From contig NC_057009.1 of assembly GCF_000002595.2 (NCBI RefSeq), forward strand, positions 1,668,781 to 1,732,780: a DNA stretch of 64,000 nucleotides, written 5' to 3'. Numbering within the stretch: the first letter of the stretch is position 1; the number at the start of each line of letters is the position of its first letter. The notes under the pieces were generated by a model. The model saw nothing but the letters and a program-made list of their open reading frames with translations. It was not told the DNA's origin and searched no databases. The stretch is from Chlamydomonas reinhardtii (taxonomy: Eukaryota; Chlorophyta; Chlorophyceae; Chlamydomonadales; Chlamydomonadaceae). Below, piece by piece: positions 51,118 through 61,683 of this stretch. The translations under genes and the position numbers were made by a program.

Positions 51118-53711
51118 ATGGCTCAGTCAAAAGAGCTTTTCTCTCGATTGGGGGAGCTCGTCGCGCAGCTGGAGCTGCCCTCGCCTTCGCATGCCGTCCG
51201 CTATGTGGGCCCAGAGCGCGACGTGCTCATAGACCGGCTGCTGAAGAGGTGCGCCTGACTTCCGGTGTCGCGCCGAGCGCCCGTATGCTGGCAGGGCTCC
51301 TTGAGGCCAGTTCACCGCAACTTGACGGCACGCATTGACGCCACCCCACCGGCCCACGGCACGCGTGGCCTCCTCGCAGGCTGGTGCCGGGTGACCTAGC
51401 GGACGCCCTCTTGCGCCACGTACCCGAGACGGAGTTTCCCCCGGGCATATCCGAGGAGGAGGCCCAGGCATATCGTGAGCGGGAGGAGAAGGGGTGAAGG
51501 AGGATGGAGGCAAAAGCGGGAAGGGCCGGAGCTCGCACCTGTGATAGCGCGTGTTCGGGGTTAGATGAGCGCTGTGTCATGTTTTGCAGGTGTCTAATGA
51601 ACGCGACCTGAGTGCATTTGGTGCCGGTTTTGTTGGTCGCAGGGTACGCTTACGCCCTGCGGCTAATCCGGGTACCCGCCACGGCTGAGCAGATACGGGT
51701 GCGTATCGATAGCAGAGCTGCCAGGCCATTGACCGCGCGCGCCAACGACACAGCCAATGATCGCATACGCACATACATCCTCATACATGCACATACACAC
51801 GCGCCGCGACACGCTTCCGCAAACCCCCAGGGCTGCGCGCCGCCCCCCGAGGACCCGCTCAAGCTGCTGGTGGACCTGGCGGACTTTGCCGTGCACTACC
51901 AGGCCAACGTCCGCGAAGCCGCCGCTTCAGCCGCCGCCTCTGCAGCAGCCGCGGCCTCTACCGGCGCAAGCGCCGGGCCGTTGAGCCCCGCGCCCAGTCC
52001 CGGCCCCACAACCAGCTACGCGCCCAGCCCCACGCCGCGCCAGCGCACGCCGGGCCGGGGTGGCGCCGGCGCCAGCGCCGCCGCTGGCGGCCCCGGGTCC
52101 CTCCCTGCGGGTGTGCTGGGTGCGGGCCACACGGAGGCTGAGTTCCGGCTGCTTGACGGGCTGGTGGAGCGGGCGGCGGTGCTGCTGGACAGCGGCGGTG
52201 GACCCAACCTGTTCCCCGCGGACATAATGGCGGAGCTTCAGCGCCAGGAGTGAGTGTCCGGCACGCGGGAGGGGAAGGGTGAAAGGGCTGGCAGGTGCAA
52301 GGATTGGGAGGGCCCTCCTCCTCCTCCTCCTCCTCATGGCCTTCTGCTTCTGCTGCTCGTGCAGCCTGCGCCTGGACGGCGACCTGGAGTCCGCCACCAC
52401 CCGGCTGGAGGCGGAGGCGGCGCGGCTGAGGGCGGCGCTGCCGGCGGTGCGCGCGGAGGAGGCGCGACTGGCGCAGGAGGTGCGGGAGCCGGGAGCGGTT
52501 AGGAGCAGCCGGGGCGGGATTGGGAGCACCGCGTGTGTGTATACGGTACACCGGGGGGGAGGGGAGATTGCTGGATGGAGTGTGCCAAATCGCGCGCATC
52601 GGCGCTCTGCGTGCCCCGTGTAAAAGAGCTCAGGGGATTGAAACACGCAGGGACGGGTGTTGCAGTGCGGTGCGACGCGTCATGTGCCTTTGTGCATGAG
52701 CCTTCAAGTATGCGGCTGTGTGTGCACTGCGCAGGTGGCGTTGGTCAGCGATGAGGAGTGGGCGGCCTGCTCGGAGGCCACCCGGGCGCAGCTGGCGGCG
52801 CTGCTGGACAGCTCGGCAGCCTTCTACGACACATTCAAGGTGGGGCTGGGGGGCTGGGGGGGGGGGTTGCCCGAGCCCAATGGAATAGGGGGGCTGAGGG
52901 TGGCTTTGGCTGTGGTGCTTGGTGACTGTGCTTGCGTGGTTGGCGGCATACGGTGAATCCTACATCGACACGTTGATGCATAGTTACATGGAGGCGCTAG
53001 GGTCAAGCAAACACACGTGCCGGCGAGTGTTCACACCATTGCCGATTCCACACACGCTCCCGCCTCCTGACATTCGCTTGAGCAACTCGGTGAGCTCACA
53101 CACCCCCTCCCCCCACCCCGCCCCTGCAGACGGGCCTGGGTGTGTGGTGTGCCGCCAGCACGGCGGCGGAGACGTGCGGCGTGGGCCCGCTGGCGTCCGA
53201 GCTGCTGGCCCGCTACGCCGCGGTGCAGCGGCTGGCGGCGGGGCTGGGCCGCATCCGCGCCGCACACAGCCGCATCACCGGTTGCGCGCCGCCGCTCACG
53301 GTGGGTCTGTTTGGAGTCAGGGTGGTCGGGGTGATGTGGGGTGGGGTGGGGTGGAGTGCAGGGTTCAGGAATGCTGGGTTGGGCACAGCAGTTGTTGCAG
53401 CCGCGGGCTCGAGGAGGTCTCAGGGCTGCGCTTTGTTGCCCATCCACCAATGCTCGACACCACGCCCGCTTTGCCGACTCCATCATTTCCCCTTGCACCC
53501 CCTCACCCAACGTACACGCACACTCGCACAATCGCAGCTGCTGGACCCTCAGACGCTGTCGCAGCTGGGTCGGCTGAGCGGCCAGGAGCTGGCGGCGCTG
53601 AGGGGGCGGGTGGCGGCGGAGCAGCGCGTGCTGGCGCTGCAGCCGGGGCCGGAGCAGGTGGCGCGGGCAGTGGCGGCGGCGCGGGCGGCGGGGGCCGTGA
53701 GCGTGGCGTGA
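51118..53711 (+). CDS. AUG7: Augmin complex subunit 7 (HAUS7-like)
   Basis: Eight exons: 51118-51248, 51380-51474, 51643-51698, 51831-52249, 52365-52479, 52735-52839, 53130-53300, 53538-53711; 421 residues, phases closing. Augmin binds microtubules and recruits gamma-tubulin for branching. The match is to plant AUG7: a short helical start followed by a GPERDVLIDRLLKRL segment, FRLLDGLVERAAVLLDSGGG with NLFPADIMAEL (Arabidopsis: LIDAIAERQAL, LFPADVQ), a coiled-coil segment LRLDGDLESATTRLEAEAAR, and a conserved GVGPLASELLARYAAVQRLA (plants: GFGPAANRLLEAYSMLL). An Ala/Ser/Pro insert (~110-210) is extra. Exon 2 must end at the TATC|GTGAGC donor; the later GGGTGAAG site gives a stop. TGTAA at 53942 fits its 3' end. 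Confidence 0.85.
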
Positions 53712-54136
53712 GGAGCAGAAGCAGGCGAAGGCGGAGGTGGAGGTGGAGGAGCGATTTGGCGGCTTGGATACAATGAGTTACCGTAGGTGCTGGCTTGGGC
53801 TAGGAGAGCGGGGCTGGGGCGGGGTCCTGCATCGTGTCCTGTGCTCTATCGCCTACGGTACGCATGTTTTTGGTGGGACAAGAAGGCGCTACACGCCCTG
53901 ACACACTTCCCACGGCCGTTCATGATGTCCAATGAGCATATTGTAAGGCACCAGAACCCGAGCTCCCCTCCCACCAAAAGCAGCTCGTATCATCCAAGTA
54001 CCAAGCCATCCGAAATGCCGTCTCAGGGCTTTGATAACAAAATGCCTCCCGTTCCTCCCAAGCTCCTATCCCTCGCCCCCACGTCACACCCGCCGAAACA
54101 CACACCGTGTATACCGCCGCAAACACCGGACCCATC
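53712..54136. other. Convergent 3' flanks
   Basis: 425 bp between two converging genes; no gene seen. It contains the AUG7 poly(A) signal. I found no minus-strand TGTAA for the right-hand gene. Confidence 0.5.
53942..53946 (+). terminator. Candidate poly(A) signal, AUG7
   Basis: TGTAA about 230 nt after the stop at 53711. Confidence 0.5.
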
Positions 54137-55667
54137 TCACTCAAAGAAGGCCTCCCGGGCCATCGCCTCGCCGCCACCGCCGGCCACAAACGCCGCCGGC
54201 CCAATGACCTGCCGGTCCACCAGCACCCACACCACCCAGCTCATGCAGGCGGCCAGCGCCAGCAGGCACGCCGCCGCAGCCGCGCACGCCGCCGCCACGC
54301 CCGACGCGCCGTAAGGCCGCCGGCTGCGGCCTGCCGCTGCAACAGCAGCGCCGCCGTCCCCGGCGTCCGGAGCCGACTCCGCCTTGCATGCAGCCAGAAT
54401 TGCTCGCGCCAGCGCCTGCAACGCAGCCAGCCCGCAGGCCCGTAGCGACACGCTAGAACGCCAGGTCCAGGTCCGCAAGAGTGCAAGGGCCCCTGCCTAC
54501 AGCGTAAGAGCCTCCTTCCCCCACACACTACCACACCCTCCGCGGCTTGACCCCCGTGTCGACAGTGCCGCTGCACATACTCATAGCGTACGTACCTGTA
54601 GCTCTGGTGTGCTGGCGCCCCCAGCGCCGCCCTTGAGCCCCGACGCCTCGCGCAGCAGTGCCTCCAGCCGGCCCTGCAGCGGCAGCGCCTCAGGTGGCAC
54701 GGGCTGCAGCGGCCCGTCGGGCGCAGCGGCACCGACTGCCGGTCCCGTCCCAGCCGCCTGTTGCGGCGTGCTTGCCGCTGCTGCGGGCTCCGTCCCAGAG
54801 CTCCTGTGAATCAATGTTGCACAATGTGCGTGGTATCGCGCCTAGTTGTTGAGGCGAACACACACTTGTCCCTCCAACGTCCATCGCTTGCCTGCAGCCA
54901 AGAGTTACATCTGTCTTTGCATCCTTGCATCCGCCAAACAGGCCCGCCGCGCACGGCCGTGGCCCGGCGCCCCGCACCCCGCACACCTCACCCGGCTCCG
55001 CCTGGCTTGGCGGCATCTGCCGCGGCGCCTGGCGGCCCCTGCCGCTGCTCCTGTCCTGGCGGCAGCGGTGACAGCAGCAGCGCGGCGTCCTGGCCTGGCG
55101 TCTGGGCGCCGGCTGCACCCCCTGCTACTGCCGCCGCGTTGCCTACCGGGCCGCCGTCGGCAGTAGCAGCAGTAGTAGGCGCGGCTGCGCCCGCGGTCGC
55201 GGAAGTAGTGCTAGGCAGCTGGGGCAGGGCAGACACGCCTGCTGCTGCTGACGCCGGCGTGGAGACAGGTGAGGGCGAGGGTGCGCGCTTGAAGGGTTGG
55301 AACTTGGGCGGGGCTGGACTGGGCGTAAGCGGTAGCCGCGAGCCGCTGCTGACCGACGATGGTGATAGGACCATGCTGCAAGCGCACGTTTTGGAAGCAA
55401 ACGCAGCAAGATGATTAGCAAAGCAGTCCTGGGTGACCCAGTTTCCCGCCCTCGCGCGAGCACAAGCTTCCAAGCACCTAGTGCTTGTCCGCGTAGCTGC
55501 AGGCACTGTTCAAAAGCAGTTATGATAACACAGCACCTTTGGGACAGGCCGCCGGCACCGCTGCCTCCACGCGGCGTAGTTGACCCAGTCCGGCTCCCGA
55601 CTGGCCCGCTGCTGCTGCCGCCGCCGGTTGCGGGGATGCGAGAGCCTGGTGGCTTGCTGGGTCTCAT
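54137..55667 (-). CDS. Unrecognised low-complexity protein with a C-terminal membrane anchor
   Basis: Four exons, 55667-55537, 55375-54992, 54803-54596 and 54415-54137, join in phase to 333 residues. I do not recognise it. Residues 1-220 are rich in Pro, Ala, Gly, Ser and Gln with few hydrophobics, so mostly disordered; a short helix-like piece reads LQGRLEALLREASGLKGG. Near the end, residues ~281-307 (GVAAACAAAAACLLALAACM, then SWVVWVLV) form one membrane span followed by a 26-residue tail. This is the layout of a tail-anchored protein, or of one with a single late span. The upstream frame is open further but lacks an ATG, so the start is the Met of MRPSKPPGSR. Support rests on open frames and matching splice phases only. 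Confidence 0.55.
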
Positions 55668-56625
55668 TCTGGCACAGCGATACGCAGCTGCGGCCGGCTG
55701 GCTCAAGAAGTTTGAACTGCAGAGGTGGCTGACCCGCGCGAGCAGCACTGATATGTTTATGGCGGCGAACAGCTAGTACCCTAATTACGAGTCAATGCTT
55801 CTGTTGCTGGCTTGGCTGCAGTGAGTAGCCTCAGCCAGAAAACCCTGAGAGAACCCCCAGCGGTGCTTTCCCCCTCAGCGCGGCTCACTTCCCGCCCCAG
55901 CCCTGCGCGGCCGGCTGCCGTGTCTCGCTTGCCCATGCCGACCCCTCCCTCCCCAGGGGCCCATACACGCAAAAGAAGTCATGCGCGCCACAACCGTGCG
56001 CCTTACATGCAGTTGCCTCACGCAGGTTCGTGCCGACACATCCGTGCACAGTCGTTGACCTATGAATACGCCTCTGCGACAGAAAGCACACCCACGCTGG
56101 CAGACCCTCCTAGCCAGTTGGCCCAAGTTTGCATTCACGTCCACCCATGTCAGCCGCCCGCTTGCAAGACAACCAGCGGCTCGACCCGCTGCATTACAGC
56201 ATCGAGCCAGGTGTTGCTCTCCGATGGCGGCGCGTCTCCACCTGACAGAGCTGTGTCTGCAACTCTCCATCAGTAGGTGCAGGTTATGTCCCGCAGCCAG
56301 AATGATCCAGCGTCAGCCTCTATCTCGGATCAGTATCAGGATGCAAATGTCCCTAACACCTCTGCAAGCTACGTAGCCTGAACCCGCAGCATCGCCGCGT
56401 TCCCGGCCGCACGCCTGGCAACCCCAACACACGGCCCCAAAGCTATCAGCAAGACCCAGCGCCCTGCGTTTGGAAGCCGCGCTAATCCTAATCACTCATT
56501 GTTGGGCGCAGTGACGCCCGACCCCACTGTGCCCACCGCGCCTAAATAGACCGTGCCGCCGCACGCTCCTCCCGCCAAAACCCCAACGCCGGCGTGCCCC
56601 GCTGCTGCCGCCCCGCGCCGCCGCA
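55668..56625. other. Flank of the unknown gene and PFD3 3'UTR
   Basis: About 960 bp. Minus-strand TGTAA at 56193 and 56003 could end PFD3 transcripts. No other gene seen. Confidence 0.5.
56193..56197 (-). terminator. Candidate poly(A) signal, PFD3
   Basis: TGTAA on the minus strand, about 430 nt after the stop at 56626; a second lies at 56003. Confidence 0.4.
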
Positions 56626-57201
56626 TTACGAGTTGCCGCCCGACTCCTTCGCCTTCCGTCTCCGCTCCAGGTCGTGGTTGTAGATGCGCGAAATGCTGAC
56701 CTCCGTCGTGGTGATGCTGTCCTTGATGTAGGCCGTGCTCTCCTCGTTGGTCTTCAGGTTCGCCCGGCAGTTCGCCTCGTTCTCCTGCAGCAGCGTAAGC
56801 GCCTCCTCCAGCCCGTACTCCAGCATCACGCCAGCACCGAGCCACAGGTTGACCGTCTTGGCGCTGGCGATCTTAGCTTTCGCGTACACGCCGTCCGCGA
56901 GCTGGAAGTCAGTGACGGTAGCCTCCCCGGACTCCTGCTTCTCAATCAAGTGCTTCACGATCTCGACGGCGCGCTGGAGCTCCGGCAGCTTTTGAAGCGT
57001 GCGAACGCGCTTCTGAACGAGGTCCTCCACGATCATGCGATAGGTCCGCAGGTTCTCCTGAAGCTGTGCGAGGATGCGGTCTGCATCCTTGCCCTCCAGG
57101 AACGCTGCGACGTCGTCGATGAACTCCGCCTTCGGCACGCTCATGCCGCCGCTCTCCGAAGGAGAGGCGACGCTAGAGCTGCTTGCACCTTCTGAAGCCA
57201 T
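56626..57201 (-). CDS. PFD3: Prefoldin subunit 3 (VBP1 homologue)
   Basis: One uninterrupted frame of 191 residues, the only intronless gene of the window. Prefoldin is a six-subunit cytosolic co-chaperone that hands unfolded actin and tubulin to the CCT chaperonin; subunit 3 is one of its two alpha-class members. Visible family features: an N-terminal helix with SVPKAEFIDDVAAFL, then coiled coil through RMIVEDLVQKRVRTLQKLPE, the central hairpin sequence DGVYAKAKI..VNLWLGAGVMLEY, and a second coiled coil with NLKTNEESTAYIKDSITTTE and VSISRIYNHDLERRR. Length matches the family (~190). The first 20 residues are Ser-rich. It diverges from MRTO4. Confidence 0.96.
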   Translation of the reverse strand: MASEGASSSSVASPSESGGMSVPKAEFIDDVAAFLEGKDADRILAQLQENLRTYRMIVEDLVQKRVRTLQKLPELQRAVEIVKHLIEKQESGEATVTDFQLADGVYAKAKIASAKTVNLWLGAGVMLEYGLEEALTLLQENEANCRANLKTNEESTAYIKDSITTTEVSISRIYNHDLERRRKAKESGGNS

Positions 57202-57670
57202 GTTTTCCTACTGGATGTGCCAGCTATTGTGCACAGGCCCTACAGAGCGGCTCTTCGGGTGCAGGGTCGACTTGCCGCGTGCCGCGTGCAAGAAGGCTAT
57301 TGTTTGCTTATGCAATGCAAGGTAAATGTATCAGATCAGTATAGCCCGAGGTCTACACGCGAAACAGAGGGCCGGGTGCAAACTGCAAATTTTAGCGCGC
57401 GCAGGTCGGTACTGATACTTGGTTCCGTTCCTTGTAAGGGGCGTTGCTAATGCCATGTACAATATTCCTCACGGGGCAAGGACGCCCAGCGCGACGGGGA
57501 CCCTGCGATGAAACAATTCCTCATGCAAACCCCGAAAACTTGCCTCTTTCAGTGTGCTTTGCGCTAACTGGCTTTTCCAGGCTGCTAGGTCATCACCACT
57601 GTTGAAGGGACATCAATTGACACATCGTCCGGGACAAACACTAGTGCACAGATAACCCGGAGCCGCGAAA
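57202..57670. promoter_or_regulatory. Shared divergent promoter interval, PFD3 / MRTO4
   Basis: 469 bp between two outward-facing start codons of a chaperone gene and a ribosome-assembly gene. Both promoters must lie here. Confidence 0.55.
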
Positions 57671-60510
57671 ATGCCCAAGAGCAAGCGTAATAAAGTTGGT
57701 AAGTGACGTCTAGAGCTTTGCAACTTAGGTTGTTAGTTTTGCGCCCTCCTGCCGCCGCCGAACGGTCGCGAATGCCGCCGCCGACGCGCAGTGTCGCTGA
57801 CCAAGGTTAAGAAGAAGGACCGCCAATGGAAGGAGGGGCTGCTGGAGAAGATTCGGCAGTCGCTCGACACGTAAGATATGCAGCGCCGGGCGCGTGTAGG
57901 GTTCGGCTGGCCGTTGAAACACTCGCGTCTGCCCCGCTTCCGCTTCCGTCGACGCCGCGGCGGCACGGCGCCCGCGACACCGCCCCGCCGCTTCTTTGCT
58001 AACCCTGACTGCACTGCTTCTGCACGCTGTACAGCTACCCTACCGTCTACGTATTCAAGTATTACAACATGCGGAATGAGAGCTTCAAGCAGCTTCGAGA
58101 GGACCTGAAGGACAGCAGCCGGTGAGGGCGGCCCTGCCGCTCGGGCAGTGGGGTGGGCTGGGCTGCTGGAGGCCCGTGGACGGGTCATGCATTCGCATAA
58201 ACATACGAGCGTGATATGGTGCTACAGCCCACGTCCTAGCCTCGCCACAAGCAGCTGTTCCGGCATGCCGCCGCTTGCTACTGCCGGCGGCGGCGCCACC
58301 GCCGCTACAGCCGCTGCCGCCGCCTGCCGACATCACCCAGCCTGCCATCGACGCGCCCGCCCTCCTCTCCTACCGCCCCTGCCTTATTCCCTTCGCTCCT
58401 TCCACCAAACTCCCACCCATGTACCCTGCCAACCTGCAACCGCCCACCCCCGCCCCCTGTTGCCCCGGCAGGTTCGTGCTGGGCTCCACTGCTCTGATGC
58501 AGGTGGCTTTGGGCAAGAGCGAGGCGGACGAGTACAAGGCGGGGCTGTCGGGACTGGGCGAGCACATCAAGGGGACGGTGGGGCTGTTCTTCACCAAGCT
58601 ACCACACGAGCAGGCAGGTGGCGAGGGGGCAGGTGCAGGGCGGGAGGGCTGGGTGGCGAGAGGACGGAGCAGTGAGCTGTTGGTGGGTGCAGTCGGTGTT
58701 GGGTGGGTGAGGCGCAGTGGGCGGGAGGGCTGTGGGTGAGGCACGCGGGCTGGGGCTGGGGCGGGCCGTGGGATGAGCGAGTGGACGGGTGCGAGGGAGG
58801 GTTGTCTCTTGTGGTTGGCGAAACGAAGGTTGAACGCAAGTCGAGCTGGTTCAGGCGCGGGTGCGCGCACCACTCCTCACCGCTCCCCTGCCCCTCCCAC
58901 CGCACCTAAACTCCACCAGGTGAAGGAGCACTTTGAGGCGTACGTGCACGAGGACTATGCGCGCGCCGGCGCCAAGGCCGCGCACGACTTCAGCCTGACG
59001 GAGGGGCCGCTGAGCGGGCCGATGGGCCCCCTGCCGCACACCCTGGAGCCGCAGCTGCGCAAGTTCGGCCTGCCCACCAAGCTCAACAAGGGCGTGGTGG
59101 AGCTGCTGAAGGACCACACGGTGAGGGGCCAGGGGAGGCGGGGGTGAGAGAGCCAAGCATGTTATTCACGTCGGGATGTGTGGGAGGGGTAGGTGGAGGT
59201 GGAGGTGGAGGTGTGGAGGGAGCGCACACGAGGAAGTGCCAGGGGCCGGGAAGCAGACAAGCCATGGACGAGCTGGACTGCCGCCACGAGGGGCTGCAGG
59301 AGAGGGTGGCCACACCCGGCGGTCCTGGCGACGCCGGCTGCAGCACCTGCCGCCGTGAGACCAGGCCGTCTTGGCCAGCGCCGCGGCCGCTACGCAGTGG
59401 GCGGACAGCCGCAAACTGACGCAAGGCTGCCGCCATGCAGCCTCGCCCGAGACCCCCGGACAGCCGGCGTGGGGGGGGGGGCTCTGCTGGAGCTCTGCAG
59501 CCGGGCTCCGGGGTTCAGAGCTCGGGCAGTGCACGGACTGGCCTGAGGGGAAGACGCGCGCTGCACCCCGGGGGCAGGAGCACAACGGGGGGCCCGTGTG
59601 TGTGCCCGGTTCTCTTATATGGAGGGCTGGTCGGCTAAACCCTGCGGGGATCGGCACCGGAATAAGCGGCCAGCACATAACCTGCTGGACAGCCCGCGAG
59701 TGCGGCATTGTGGCGTCAACGGTTGCTGTGCCTTTCCTTGTTCGGGCTGCAGGTGTGCCGCGAGGGCCAGAAGCTGGATGCGGCTCAGGCCGGCATCCTG
59801 CGTGTGTTCGACATCAAGATGGCCGAGTGCAAACTCAAGCTGCTGGCGGTCTGGCGCAGCGGTGAGGAGGAGCGGCAGGGTGGTGTTTCAAAAGTCCCAC
59901 ATGGTCCAGGGTTGGGGGCTGCAGGGGCCGTTGTGGGAAACGCTGTGGGGGTTCCGGGGGCCAGGGTTGGGGGTAATTATTATGGGGTGCACGTGTGCAT
60001 TGGGGGCGACTTGTCTGTGCCGCGAGTGGCCTTCGTGGTGCCGCAATCCCGATAGCAACACCTCATACCCATGCGGCGCGTGTGCATCCCCTTCCCCTTC
60101 CCCAGGCGAGGACGGCAACGGCGAGGTGGAGCAGCTGTCAGAGGATGACGAGGAGTACGGCGGGGTGAGTGTGGTGTGTCGACTAGTGGGGTGGCGTGGC
60201 GGGGTGCCGTCTGTGTGTGATGTGCGGCGAGAATGGCAAGTGCTGATGTGCCCAACGGCGGGTGGGCTGCGACGCAACAAGCCCCTGCCCGCACGCACTT
60301 TGTCCCTCGTCCCATTCCCACCCCTCCCATTCCGCTCCTGTTGTGCTCTCCTGCATGGCTGACGGTGCGCCCGCCCTCCTACACTATCTAACGAAGTGCT
60401 TCCAGGCGGGCGGCGAGTTCGACGCCATTGGCGACGACCTGGCGATGGGCAGCGGCGGCTTCAGCGATGACGGGCAAGACGGCGACGGTGACGGCGATGG
60501 CGACGGATGA
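57671..60510 (+). CDS. MRT4: Ribosome assembly factor MRTO4
   Basis: Eight exons: 57671-57698, 57792-57870, 58035-58121, 58472-58613, 58920-59120, 59753-59861, 60106-60164, 60406-60510; 269 residues, phases closing. Mrt4/MRTO4 is a nuclear relative of ribosomal stalk protein P0 that holds the P0 site during 60S assembly. Seen: MPKSKRNK start, SLTKVKKKDRQWKEGLLEKI, YVFKYYNMRNESFKQLREDL, FVLGSTALMQVALGKSEADE, EDYARAGAKAAHDFSL, HTLEPQLRKFGLPTKLNKG, and VCREGQKLDAAQAGILRVFD, all in family order. The tail is acidic and Gly-rich (DGDGDGDGDG). Unlike P0 it lacks the C-terminal stalk-binding part. Intron 4 requires a GC donor (GAGCAG|GCAGGT): the GT four bases on breaks the phase with the next exon VKEHFEAY. 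Confidence 0.96.
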
Positions 60511-61683
60511 CGCGGCGCGAGTGTCCGGCGGCGAGTTCGGGGAGGTGGTGTAGACATGGTGTGGCAGCAGGACTGTAGGGTGACACTTGGTTCGTAGGGA
60601 GCTAGGCACCGCACTTGCCTCTGTATAGATTTAGTTGTTATCAACTTGGGAGAGGGGATGCGACAGCCGTGAGAGCTGGCGGGTTGCCGGGCTGCGGCTG
60701 TTTGGGGGTTAGCTTGGGTGGGGGCTCAGGCGGGGGCGGATTGGCTCCTCCGCTGCAAGGGCACTGGTCGGTACCGTGAGCCCGTGATTGCACGGGTGTG
60801 GCGGCGGACCGAGTAGTCGTGGTGCAGTAGCTAGAGCCGCTTGGCGCGGCACGTGAGTCCCATTTCTTGATGTCTACATGAGTGCCCGTGTGCCGCAGCG
60901 GCACGCGCGCGTTGGCATTTGTGGGCTTGTGGCTCGTGGAATCGATGTGGGCGAGGCTTTGAAGGTGAGGCGATGCGACCGTGTTGCCACGGGCGCGGAG
61001 CTGTGGACGCCGTGCGCAGCCATGCGGGCGTACGGTGTGTGTAGGAGCAGCAGCGAGCTGATGATGTGGCGGAGGCGAGCGCCCCAGGGTGGGCTGGGCT
61101 GGCGACCAGGGGGACCGCGCCCACTTCTGTTGCGAGTGGAGCGGAGCTTGGGTGGGCGGGCCGTATGGCCAGAGGGCGGCAGCCAAAGGGGAGCCCCTGA
61201 CCCCTGTGGAGACCGGCTTTGTAACTTGGTCCAACCGGATGTGGCATATGGAAGTACTGTGGTCTCGCTTTCTGACCAGCCCTGCAAGTGAGTGAGCTGC
61301 TGCGCCCGGCAAGGCAGCGGAAGGGGGGGTGCCCGGTAGCCCGTAGCCGGGGGCGGAATTTACCAGCCAACCGCCAACTTCCAGCCCCGCCGAGCCCGCT
61401 TGGCCGCCTCCCAGCTTTCCGTCCTCTTGGCCTGGCACGTCAGCGCGAAGCATATAGGGATTCCCGCAATTCGCCAAGTGATCAGGGCGTACTTGCCCAA
61501 GCGCCTCATGGTAGTGAGCTGGGTCTAGCCGGCAATGTTCCTTTGACTGGTGCATTTGCAAAACCCACTAGCATAATACACTCCAAACGGCAACGGAACA
61601 ACACTCGGGCTCAGCCACTCACCAGCCCTCCACACCGGGCACAACCCAATTGTGCTCCAGCCCGGGGTGCCCGCTTCTGAGGC
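60511..61683. other. MRTO4 3' flank and bestrophin 5' flank
   Basis: 1.2 kb without a recognised gene. The first plus-strand TGTAA is at 61219-61223, about 710 nt after the MRTO4 stop. An AC-rich frame just before 61684 may be 5' leader. Confidence 0.5.
61219..61223 (+). terminator. Candidate poly(A) signal, MRTO4
   Basis: TGTAA at ~710 nt after the stop codon at 60510. Confidence 0.4.
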
